NCBI GenBank assembly: GCA_023251195.1
Contig: JAHEZG010000255.1
Location: 1 to 5,708, forward strand
Source of the DNA: Chitinophagaceae bacterium
GTDB taxonomy: Bacteria; Bacteroidota; Bacteroidia; Chitinophagales; UBA10324
DNA: 5,708 nucleotides
Direction of reading: 5' to 3'
A program made the translations under genes and the position numbers. Positions 1 to 5,708 of this stretch are shown here, piece by piece (position 1 is the stretch's first letter; every line of letters starts with the position of its first letter). The notes under the pieces were generated by a model. It ran no database searches. It saw only the letters and a list, made by a program, of their open reading frames with translations, and had not been told where the DNA came from.

Positions 1-168
1 TGTATTCAAGTGATTATTTTATCACGAAATTGTCAACATTTTATGAATGATTTTGAAGGCTGTATTATAAACTATGGTTTGTCTTTTTATTTATGGCATT
101 CATTGAATATTGAAACAGTAATTGTTTTATAAAATTTGTGGCCGGCAATGACCTGTAATGGGTATCAG
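1..168. other. Left-edge intergenic DNA, nothing assignable
   Basis: This AT-rich stretch holds no recognisable gene. One plus-strand frame is open from base 1 to a TAA at 130-132 (43 codons), so it could be the tail of a gene entering from the left. The translation is rich in Cys, Ile and Asn, shows no family motif, and is short enough to be chance. The last ~20 bases (147-168) weakly resemble the 22-bp repeat that starts at about 169 and may be a further decayed copy. Confidence 0.4.
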
Positions 169-474
169 TGCGACAGGAAAAATTAATTACAGGGTGATGA
201 TATATTATTCACCTAAACCATTTTTTTAATCAGTGACCCTTCGATTTTACTGATAGCGACAAGATATATTGGTTACAGCCACCAGATATATTGATTATAG
301 GGACTCGATTTACAGATTACAGCTACCTGATATATTAATTATAGAGACACGATAAGCAGATTATTGCTACCTGATATGTTGATTATGCAGACACGATATA
401 CAGATTACTACCAACCGATATGTTGATTATTGTAACACGATATATTAATTACAGCAACCCGATATATTGATTAG
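169..474. repeat. 22-bp degenerate tandem repeat array (about 14 units)
   Basis: Ten consecutive units at 255-474 keep an exact 22-bp period. Each has a variable 8-base prefix, roughly AGCNACMC, followed by a 14-base core GATATATTGATTAY. In these ten units the core GAT and a TTA near its end are invariant, as is A at unit position 5. More decayed units can be followed back through 235-254 (shortened to 20 bp), 213-234, 191-212 and 169-190; the last still matches the unit at 255-276 at 16 of 22 positions. Between 299 and 430 two unit types alternate: cores with CA at unit positions 15-16 (299, 343, 387) and cores with TT (321, 365, 409), giving a 44-bp higher-order period. A period of 22 is not a multiple of 3, and the cores put stops in the reading frames of both strands, so the array is non-coding. 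The period is close to two helical turns, which would suit a phased binding-site array, but neutral slippage is equally possible. The units are adjacent with no unique spacers, so it is not CRISPR. Confidence 0.88.
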
Positions 475-535
475 TGTTTGTTTTTTATAGTTTTTTTGAA
501 AATGGTAAGTTTAAGGTGATGGCTGAGCTTATTTA

Positions 536-605
536 AAATGTTTTCAGCAACATTTAAAAACCCGTGTTTGTGTTGCTGTGGAGCACATTCAGGAAAAGCC
601 TGAGT
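536..605. other. Cluster of short inverted repeats, function unknown
   Basis: Three potential hairpins lie here. AAATGTT (536-542) pairs with AACATTT (549-555) around a 6-base loop. CAGCAACA (545-552) pairs perfectly with TGTTGCTG (571-578), with a possible inner stem AAAC/GTTT (558-561 with 566-569). TCAGG (589-593) pairs with CCTGA (599-603) around AAAAG. The first two share bases 549-552, so they cannot form together. No uridine run follows any of them, so they do not look like intrinsic terminators. No known ncRNA or riboswitch family is recognised. The stems are short enough that chance is a realistic explanation. Confidence 0.3.
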
Positions 606-620
606 ACAACACCGGTTGGT

Positions 621-628
621 TATATTTG
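621..628 (+). promoter_or_regulatory. Candidate Bacteroidota -7 promoter element
   Basis: The sequence TATATTTG fits the Bacteroidota primary-sigma -7 consensus TAnnTTTG exactly. It lies 47 bases before the ATG at 675 and about 260 bases before the ATG at 891, so transcription from it could include the small frame and the secreted-protein gene. No TTG or TTTG is found at the expected distance upstream, and an 8-base match with two free positions is common in AT-rich DNA. Treat it as a suggestion only. Confidence 0.25.
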
Positions 629-674
629 TTTATGCAATGAAAATGTGGAACAATAAAAATTGTTATTAATTAAA

Positions 675-887
675 ATGAGAGATGAAATAAAAAACAAGAC
701 TGAAACCGTTTGTTCCGCTATGGCGGAATTGTTCCATTGCAAATGGAACTCATTTATTGGAACTCGGTTGCAAACCGAGCACAACGGTAAATTTGAAAGC
801 GACCTAAAACGAGCGGGTGTTTATTTAATACGGGTTGATACAAAGGCTGCTACTTACCGTAACACAATCATATCTATAAAAGATTAA
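675..887 (+). CDS. Doubtful small ORF, T9SS sorting-domain-like tail; possible gene remnant
   Basis: This frame gives about 70 residues from the ATG at 675; a TTG at 660 would add five, and an in-frame TAA at 654-656 bars anything longer. There is no signal peptide and no Shine-Dalgarno sequence. Codons 14-36 or so are the translation of three perfect DNA palindromes at 713-779, which argues that this half was not selected as protein. The last ~30 residues, including AGVYLIRVDTK and TIISIKD, resemble the final strands of a T9SS type A sorting domain (Gly-hydrophobic-Tyr-hydrophobic followed by a lysine-ending strand). A sorting domain without the rest of a secreted protein cannot work, so a truncated remnant joined to a palindromic repeat is the best reading. 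It stops three bases before the ATG at 891, so translational coupling to that gene cannot be excluded. Chance similarity is also possible, because the matched stretch is short. Confidence 0.3.
   Translation: MRDEIKNKTETVCSAMAELFHCKWNSFIGTRLQTEHNGKFESDLKRAGVYLIRVDTKAATYRNTIISIKD
713..779. repeat. Three back-to-back perfect palindromes (REP-like element)
   Basis: Three hairpins follow each other within 67 bases. TTCCGC/GCGGAA spans 713-728 with a 4-base loop. GTTCCATT/AATGGAAC spans 731-749 with a GCA loop. CTCGGTT/AACCGAG spans 763-779, also with a GCA loop. Stems of 6, 8 and 7 bp without a mismatch, two of them sharing the TTGCAAA centre, are far from what ordinary AT-rich coding or spacer DNA gives. 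The layout is what one expects from a REP-like or other dispersed palindromic repeat, or from a structured RNA segment. Whether copies exist elsewhere in the genome cannot be seen from this window. Confidence 0.7.
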
Positions 888-890
888 CCA

Positions 891-2264
891 ATGAAAAAAA
901 TACTTTTCATTTTTAGTTTTTCGCTTTTAGTTTTACTTTCAAAGGGGCAGAGCTATCAAAACTATCAGTGGCAAGGTTTTGAGCCGGGAATATTTTGTTC
1001 CGATACTATGTCGCTTGAATGCGATGTTGAACATTTTGCAGTTGATACAGGAAGAAACACACTTTGGATAATCGGTGATTTTAATGGTGCCGATACTACA
1101 CATTCGCCCGGCATAGTTGGATATAAAAATAATGAGTTTGTTAAGTTTCCGGGAATAACTGATTCAGTTCAAAATGGAAATGATTACCTGATTTATAATG
1201 GAAATATGGTGACATGCGATCAATATGGAGTTTATATAATCAGGATGGATTCACTCATTGTCACACAGATTGGAACCTTTCCAACTTCACTAAATTGGGG
1301 TGGAACCCACTTGGTAGAATACAATGGAGATTTATATGTGGGTGGTCAGTTTACAGCTATTAAAGGTCCAACAGGAGGGTGGGTAACATCATGGAGTATA
1401 GCACGATGGGATGGAACGCAATGGAATCCTCTTGGAAGCGGGTTAGTAGGCAGTCCTTGGGTGAATGATCTGATGGTTTTTCAGAATAAACTGATTGTCG
1501 GAGGGACTTTCGATATAGCCGGTGGAATAGATGCATGGAATATTGCTGCATGGGATGGTGCTAACTGGAGTAATCTTTGGACTGGGAACGGCGGATATGG
1601 CACTAATAAGGACAATGGAAATCATCAGGGAGCGTATGTAAGAGACCTTGAACTATTCCAAAACAATTTGTACATCATAGGAGATATAGATTCAGTTTGT
1701 GGCATACCTGCTCACATCGCTTACTGGAATGGAACTAACTGGACAGGGACGAGTTATCCTTTACATGCAAAATTATTTAAATCATTTTTGAATCATTTGA
1801 TTGTATTTACCAATGAAAATGCACTTCAAATTGATTGGTGGGAAAATAATCAAATGATACCTGTTGATTCTATGTTTGATCAGGTTTATATCGGAGCAAT
1901 GGAAACATTTAATGATACATTTTTTTTATCAGGAGGGTTTCTCTCATCGGGAAGTACACCTCTTTTCCGGCTTGCAAGATTAGTTTATGACAGCACAAAT
2001 GTTGGAGTAAAGCAATTAATAATGGATAATGAACAATTAATCATTTATCCGAACCCTGATGATGAAAAACTTTTTATCAGCAATAAAAAAAATAGCAGTG
2101 AGGCATCGGTTAAGGTGTTCAACTACACGGGGCAATTGGTTTATGAAAAAACAAACTTTAAAGATGAAGCAATAGATACAAAGCAGTTGAGTAATGGAAT
2201 TTATTTACTTAGGTATTCAACTGATAATTATTTTTCATCGGTAAAGTTTGTGGTGCAGCATTGA
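891..2264 (+). CDS. Secreted beta-propeller-like protein with T9SS type A sorting domain
   Basis: The 457-residue product starts with a signal peptide (residues 1-19, Lys-Lys then a hydrophobic core), with likely cleavage before Gln20, as is usual for Bacteroidota signal peptidase I substrates. Residues ~55-365 contain diverged repeats of one design: a strand such as YNGDLYVGGQFTAIKG (144), FQNKLIVGGTFDIAGG (197) or FQNNLYIIGDIDSVCG (256), then an aromatic turn such as ARWDGTQWNPLG (171), AAWDGANWSN (219) or AYWNGTNWTG (277). Weaker copies lie near 58 and 340. This suggests a Kelch- or galactose-oxidase-type propeller of about five to seven blades. Residues ~378-457 form a T9SS C-terminal domain, with the IIYPNP motif at 384-389 and a terminal GIYLLRYSTD strand at 436-445. 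The protein is probably exported by Sec, then moved through T9SS and attached to the surface or released. No catalytic residues are recognised, so binding, adhesion or an unknown role are all open. The ATG is chosen because the signal peptide begins exactly there. Confidence 0.88.
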   Translation: MKKILFIFSFSLLVLLSKGQSYQNYQWQGFEPGIFCSDTMSLECDVEHFAVDTGRNTLWIIGDFNGADTTHSPGIVGYKNNEFVKFPGITDSVQNGNDYLIYNGNMVTCDQYGVYIIRMDSLIVTQIGTFPTSLNWGGTHLVEYNGDLYVGGQFTAIKGPTGGWVTSWSIARWDGTQWNPLGSGLVGSPWVNDLMVFQNKLIVGGTFDIAGGIDAWNIAAWDGANWSNLWTGNGGYGTNKDNGNHQGAYVRDLELFQNNLYIIGDIDSVCGIPAHIAYWNGTNWTGTSYPLHAKLFKSFLNHLIVFTNENALQIDWWENNQMIPVDSMFDQVYIGAMETFNDTFFLSGGFLSSGSTPLFRLARLVYDSTNVGVKQLIMDNEQLIIYPNPDDEKLFISNKKNSSEASVKVFNYTGQLVYEKTNFKDEAIDTKQLSNGIYLLRYSTDNYFSSVKFVVQH

Positions 2265-2325
2265 GAACATTCGCTTTCGTGGGTTGAATACGGAACTCAA
2301 ACTAATATGGAAACCTGAATGATGC

Positions 2326-4785
2326 TCAGCTGAATATTTTTCTGATAATCTGATAGTCGAGGTAGTAAATCATCTTTAGTGCAATGGTATTTCCTGCTGG
2401 AAGCTTTAATGTGTTTTGAAAATTATCGAAGTAGTTGTGGGTGATTTGCTGGTCTTCGTTCAGTGAATTTACTTTCCAGATTATATTCAGAAAACTACCA
2501 GGGGCAAATTGCCAGGCATATACCACATCCACATTCCATGCATTGAAATTGATATCGTAGTTGCCGGTGAAATTTGTTTCGGTTACATTGCCATCATCTT
2601 CGAGGTTATAAAACTGTAAGTACTTTATTTCGGTCCAGTAATGCCGTGCGTGGGCTGATAAATTCATGTGCGGAGTAAAAAGTAACTGCATGTAAAAATC
2701 ATTTGATACCGTGCGCGAATCTCTGCGGCCCATAATTACCTGTGCCGAAGAATCAATGTAAGAAACAAATCCCCAATTGCTGTGATCGAAAGTGTAGTTG
2801 ATATTAATTCCGAGGTTTAGCCAGTTGGTTGCCTGCCATTGAGGGCTTAACGAAGCACCCACCAGCGGATCTTTAGGCTGTGGTGATTCGGCCCACTCAA
2901 CCGATGCTGTTAGTGTAAATGGTTTGCGGTTAACGGTTGTTATGCTTTGATTGATGTATACCCAGGGAGCATGTCGGAATTTTTCTCCTTCCACACGAGG
3001 TTCGTAATAATCAAAGTACCAGAATGGTTTTGATTGAATGTAAGTAGAGAATGACCAGAATTTTTTGGTTGTGAAATCTCCTCCTGTATTAATATTTAAA
3101 TCATAATAATCGCCGGTTGAATATTTGTTGCTGTAATTATTTCCCCAGTACCAGTTCCAGTTTAAAATGCTGCCATGCTGATCGTTTTCAACATATTTTA
3201 TTCCAATGAAATGTTGCATCAAATCAGTTTCGCCGTTTATTCCTAAATCGTTTGAATTGTAAAATGGGGTTATTCCTTTTTCAAATAAATCAAAACGAAA
3301 CTTGCCGCTGATTTTTGAGAACCCCAGAAAATACACTGCACCTTGTGATAGCGAATCGCTTAAAGAGTTATCAAACAAATGCGAGTATTTTCCTTTTCCA
3401 TAAAAACCATAATTATTTTTTTTGTCTTTGATGGTAAAATCAACAGCGCTCACATTGGCATCTCTTCCGCTTGCCTGCCTGATAACATCGGTATTAATAA
3501 AACTTATTTCAGAATTGTTTTTTAAAGTTTGATTGAACACCAGTACATTGTAATTGGTGAGCACTCCGGTTTGAATTTTTCTTTTTGAACCATCATTTAC
3601 ATTTTCAATTTCGGCATACGAAGGAGCTTGTACTGCATTGAGTACTCCTATTCCTAAACCGGTTTTGGTGCGGCCCGATATTTTAGTTGCATTGTACAAT
3701 TGTGCCTGCGTGGGGTTTGAAATAATTTTTTCTCCATCCAGCAATTCAAAATAAGGCCGGTAAAAATTTTCGGGCATCCCTCCTATTCTTCTTGAATAAA
3801 AAATTTCACCTATCTGAAACAGGTCGGTTCCCTCAGTAAAAAAAGGTCGCTTCTCATCATACTGAATTTCGAAAGGAGAAAGATTAAGTACTGTGTTATC
3901 TGATTGTACCTGTCCGAAATCCGGAATCAAAGTAGCATCGAGCGTAAAACTTTCGTTAATACCGAGTTTCAAATCCATACCGCCACTGTAACTGTATGAA
4001 TTGTTGTATTCAGTAGGATTAAAACTTACGGGAGAGCGGTCGTAATAAGTGGCAATGTAGGGTGTGAGTGAAAGGCGAAATGGAGGATGTATATTTTCAA
4101 TTCCGTTCAGCAACCCCCATTGTGCTACCACACCTGATTGTTTTGGATTTACCGGACTCCAGATAATGAACTCACCGCTTCGTTTTATGTATCGGGCAAA
4201 TTGTAATCCCCATTGCTGAACAGGTTTGTTTGGAAAACGGATAGCTGAATAAGGAATTTTTATTTCAATGCTCCAGCCATCGGTATTAATTTTAGTTTTT
4301 GAATCCCACACGGCATCCCAGCTTTGATCCACATCATCATTTTTTATTCGCTCATCGGTTTGCACATTCGATGCGGTTACCCGAAAACGATATCCGCTTT
4401 GACCATCGAGGTATGTATCGAAGCCGGCCATAAAATAATCCTGGTCCATTCCCTGATCGCGCAACACCAAACTTCTTCCAATGTTTTCAGGATGATCGTC
4501 AAACATTTTTGCGCAGATGTAAATTGCATCGTCGTCGTAAATAATTTTTACTTCCGATTTATAGGTTGGCTGTTTACCGAATTGCGGCAGGTAGGTAATG
4601 AAGTCGTTTACTGAATTTATATTTTTCCAGCAATCTTCATTCAGGTCACCATCAATTTTAGGAACTAACGAAGTGTGAGCAGTTGAATATGTTTTTTTGT
4701 CAACTGCAAGCACAGCGCTTCCATTGATAAATGATGCTGTGGCCACGAGAAAAAAAACTAAATTGAAAATGTAAAATTTATTCAT
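2326..4785 (-). CDS. DUF5916 outer-membrane protein with CBM9-like N-terminal domain
   Basis: This is an 819-residue envelope protein. Residues 1-27 are a signal peptide (likely cleavage after VLA, before Val28). Residues ~35-230 resemble the carbohydrate-binding family 9-like domain: KIDGDLNEDCW (43-53), the strand VKIIYDDDAIYICAKMFDD (79-97), and WDAVWDSKTKINTDGWSIEI (156-175). Residues ~235-819 match DUF5916, best seen in MDLKLGINESFTLDATLIPD (270-289), FGQVQSDNTVLNLSPFE (290-306) and EKRPFFTEGTDLF (311-323). The remainder alternates aromatic and polar residues, as in an outer-membrane beta-barrel. Eight residues follow the last barrel-like strand, so the C-terminus does not end on the usual aromatic residue. 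The length is normal for the family and no frameshift is seen. The function of DUF5916 is not established; glycan binding or envelope transport are guesses from the domain pair. The start is set by the signal peptide. The gene lies 66 bp after pit on the same strand, and only an imperfect -7 candidate (TGTATTTG) lies in that gap, so cotranscription is possible. Confidence 0.9.
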   Translation of the reverse strand: MNKFYIFNLVFFLVATASFINGSAVLAVDKKTYSTAHTSLVPKIDGDLNEDCWKNINSVNDFITYLPQFGKQPTYKSEVKIIYDDDAIYICAKMFDDHPENIGRSLVLRDQGMDQDYFMAGFDTYLDGQSGYRFRVTASNVQTDERIKNDDVDQSWDAVWDSKTKINTDGWSIEIKIPYSAIRFPNKPVQQWGLQFARYIKRSGEFIIWSPVNPKQSGVVAQWGLLNGIENIHPPFRLSLTPYIATYYDRSPVSFNPTEYNNSYSYSGGMDLKLGINESFTLDATLIPDFGQVQSDNTVLNLSPFEIQYDEKRPFFTEGTDLFQIGEIFYSRRIGGMPENFYRPYFELLDGEKIISNPTQAQLYNATKISGRTKTGLGIGVLNAVQAPSYAEIENVNDGSKRKIQTGVLTNYNVLVFNQTLKNNSEISFINTDVIRQASGRDANVSAVDFTIKDKKNNYGFYGKGKYSHLFDNSLSDSLSQGAVYFLGFSKISGKFRFDLFEKGITPFYNSNDLGINGETDLMQHFIGIKYVENDQHGSILNWNWYWGNNYSNKYSTGDYYDLNINTGGDFTTKKFWSFSTYIQSKPFWYFDYYEPRVEGEKFRHAPWVYINQSITTVNRKPFTLTASVEWAESPQPKDPLVGASLSPQWQATNWLNLGININYTFDHSNWGFVSYIDSSAQVIMGRRDSRTVSNDFYMQLLFTPHMNLSAHARHYWTEIKYLQFYNLEDDGNVTETNFTGNYDINFNAWNVDVVYAWQFAPGSFLNIIWKVNSLNEDQQITHNYFDNFQNTLKLPAGNTIALKMIYYLDYQIIRKIFS

Positions 4786-4851
4786 GCGCGTAAAGCGATT
4801 TCTTATTGAGAATAGTTACACAAATACAGGAAATAAAAAGAACAAGAAAAA

Positions 4852-5708
4852 TCAGTCGATTAATTTATGCAGAATGTAAAACACAATGGCTGCAAGCCCA
4901 GCTGAAACAGGAATAGTTAGAACCCACGCCCAAATCAATTGCAAGGTAACTCCCCAGCGAACTGCCGAAATTCTTTTCGTTAATCCAACGCCTACAATGG
5001 AACCGGTGATGGTGTGAGTGGTTGACACCGGAATTTTAAAATGCTGTGTGCCAAATAAAGTTATGGCACCTGCAGTTTCAGCGGCGAAACCTTCGAACGG
5101 TGAAAGCTTGGTTATTTTTTGACCCATTGTTTTTACTATGCGCCATCCGCCTGATAAAGTTCCTAATGCAATGGCCGTGTAGCAAGCCAATGGTACCCAT
5201 TCAGGAATGTGCTTGGTATCTGCAATCATTCCATTGGCCATCATAGCCGCGGCAATTATTCCCATTACTTTTTGAGCATCGTTTCCACCATGACCAAGGC
5301 TGTAAGCAGCAGATGATAAAAGCTGTAGCCGTCTGAATCTTTTATCAACTTTACTCGGACTGGAATGTTTAACAATGTGAAGTGTGATAATTGAAATTAT
5401 ATAACTGAGTATCATTCCTACAACCGGTGCAAGTACAATAAAATAAATAGTAGGCATCACTTTATCGTACTCAATGCAACCAAAACCACCGGCAGCAGCA
5501 ATGCCCGCACCGGCAAAACCACCAATTAATGTATGTGATGATGATGAAGGTATTCCGCGCCACCAGGTAAACAGGTTCCAGATGATGGCGGCAATAAGTC
5601 CGGCACAAACAACAGTAAGTGTTACAAATTCAGGTTTTACAGTTTTAGAAACTGTGTCGGCTACTTTTAATTCAAATATCCAGTAGGCTATAAAGTTGAA
5701 CATGGCTG
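4852..5708 (-). CDS. pit: PiT-family inorganic phosphate transporter, N-terminus cut by window edge
   Basis: About 284 C-terminal residues of a PHO4/PiT transporter, an inner-membrane permease that takes up phosphate with H+ or Na+. The frame continues to the window edge, so the Met encoded at 5701-5703 is internal. Compared with usual short PiT proteins, roughly the first 80 residues, including the first GANDVANA-type motif, lie outside. Counting from that Met, the inverted-repeat signatures are visible: IPSSSSHTLIGGFAGAGIAA (51-70) and its partner IPVSTTHTITGSIVGVGLTK (224-243), plus the second-half motif LGHGGNDAQKVMGI (136-149). About eight hydrophobic segments are present, with a basic loop near 111-127. 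The ISAVRWGV motif (245-252) and the final helix up to LID are complete. All key motifs in the visible part are intact. In many Bacteroidota pit is preceded by a DUF47/PhoU-like gene, which would lie beyond the right edge. No Pho-type regulatory site can be assessed here because the promoter is not in the window. Confidence 0.95.
   Translation of the reverse strand, partial: AMFNFIAYWIFELKVADTVSKTVKPEFVTLTVVCAGLIAAIIWNLFTWWRGIPSSSSHTLIGGFAGAGIAAAGGFGCIEYDKVMPTIYFIVLAPVVGMILSYIISIITLHIVKHSSPSKVDKRFRRLQLLSSAAYSLGHGGNDAQKVMGIIAAAMMANGMIADTKHIPEWVPLACYTAIALGTLSGGWRIVKTMGQKITKLSPFEGFAAETAGAITLFGTQHFKIPVSTTHTITGSIVGVGLTKRISAVRWGVTLQLIWAWVLTIPVSAGLAAIVFYILHKLID

Noticed and set aside
1..132. C-terminal tail of a gene entering from the left
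   Set aside because: One frame is open for 43 codons from the edge, but composition and lack of any motif make chance as likely; it cannot be decided without the upstream sequence.
169..474. CRISPR array
   Set aside because: Units are directly adjacent at 22 bp with no unique spacers, the repeats are degenerate, and no cas gene is present.
169..474. Replication-origin iterons
   Set aside because: No replication initiator gene or DnaA-box cluster is visible in the window, and the flanking genes look chromosomal; only the repeat itself would suggest it.
1360..1625. Minus-strand reading frames inside the secreted-protein gene
   Set aside because: They are overlapping shadow frames of the strong plus-strand propeller repeats and have no protein-like features.
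2265..2325. Bidirectional terminator in the convergent gap
   Set aside because: Only a wobble-containing 5-bp stem (GGGTT/AACTC) and an 8-bp palindrome TCAGCTGA without loop are present, and no T-run follows on either strand.
4324..4614. Plus-strand frame of 96 codons inside the DUF5916 gene
   Set aside because: It lies antisense to the conserved CBM9-like domain and has no family resemblance.
4786..4851. Promoter for the DUF5916 gene
   Set aside because: The minus-strand TGTATTTG fits TAnnTTTG at only 7 of 8 positions, and the nearest upstream TTG is 14 bases away, shorter than the usual spacing.
5046..5686. Plus-strand frames inside the phosphate transporter gene
   Set aside because: They are antisense to conserved PiT motifs and show no independent coding signal.

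Overview
The window looks like chromosomal DNA of a member of the Bacteroidota, probably an uncultured or environmental lineage. Three things point there. The DNA is AT-rich with no clear Shine-Dalgarno sequences. A secreted protein ends in a type IX secretion (T9SS) sorting domain, and its signal peptide is followed by Gln at +1. A DUF5916 outer-membrane protein, a family common in this phylum, is also present. The genus cannot be read from the sequence.

Layout from left to right. Positions 1-674 hold no convincing gene. Most of 169-474 is a degenerate 22-bp tandem repeat, of which ten units (255-474) keep an exact 22-bp register and the middle part shows a 44-bp alternation. After it come small inverted repeats (536-605) and a candidate Bacteroidota-type -7 element (621-628). 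Positions 675-887 are a short, doubtful reading frame: its first half is three back-to-back perfect palindromes (713-779) and its last ~30 codons resemble the end of a T9SS sorting domain, so it may be a gene remnant rather than a gene. Three bases later, 891-2264 (+) encodes a secreted beta-propeller-like protein with a complete T9SS sorting domain. After a 61-bp convergent gap, 2326-4785 (-) encodes an 819-residue outer-membrane protein with a CBM9-like N-terminal domain and DUF5916. At the right edge, 4852-5708 (-) is the C-terminal part of a PiT-family phosphate transporter whose start lies outside the window.

The two minus-strand genes are 66 bp apart and could share a transcript (pit first, DUF5916 second), but nothing in the sequence proves that they act together. 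The plus-strand secreted protein converges on them and is a separate unit. I see no mobile element, CRISPR array, tRNA, rRNA or multigene system. The unusual content is in the left 900 bases: the 22-bp array, the palindrome cluster and the sorting-domain-like fragment. The large genes belong to recognisable families, although the molecular role of DUF5916 and of the propeller protein is unknown.
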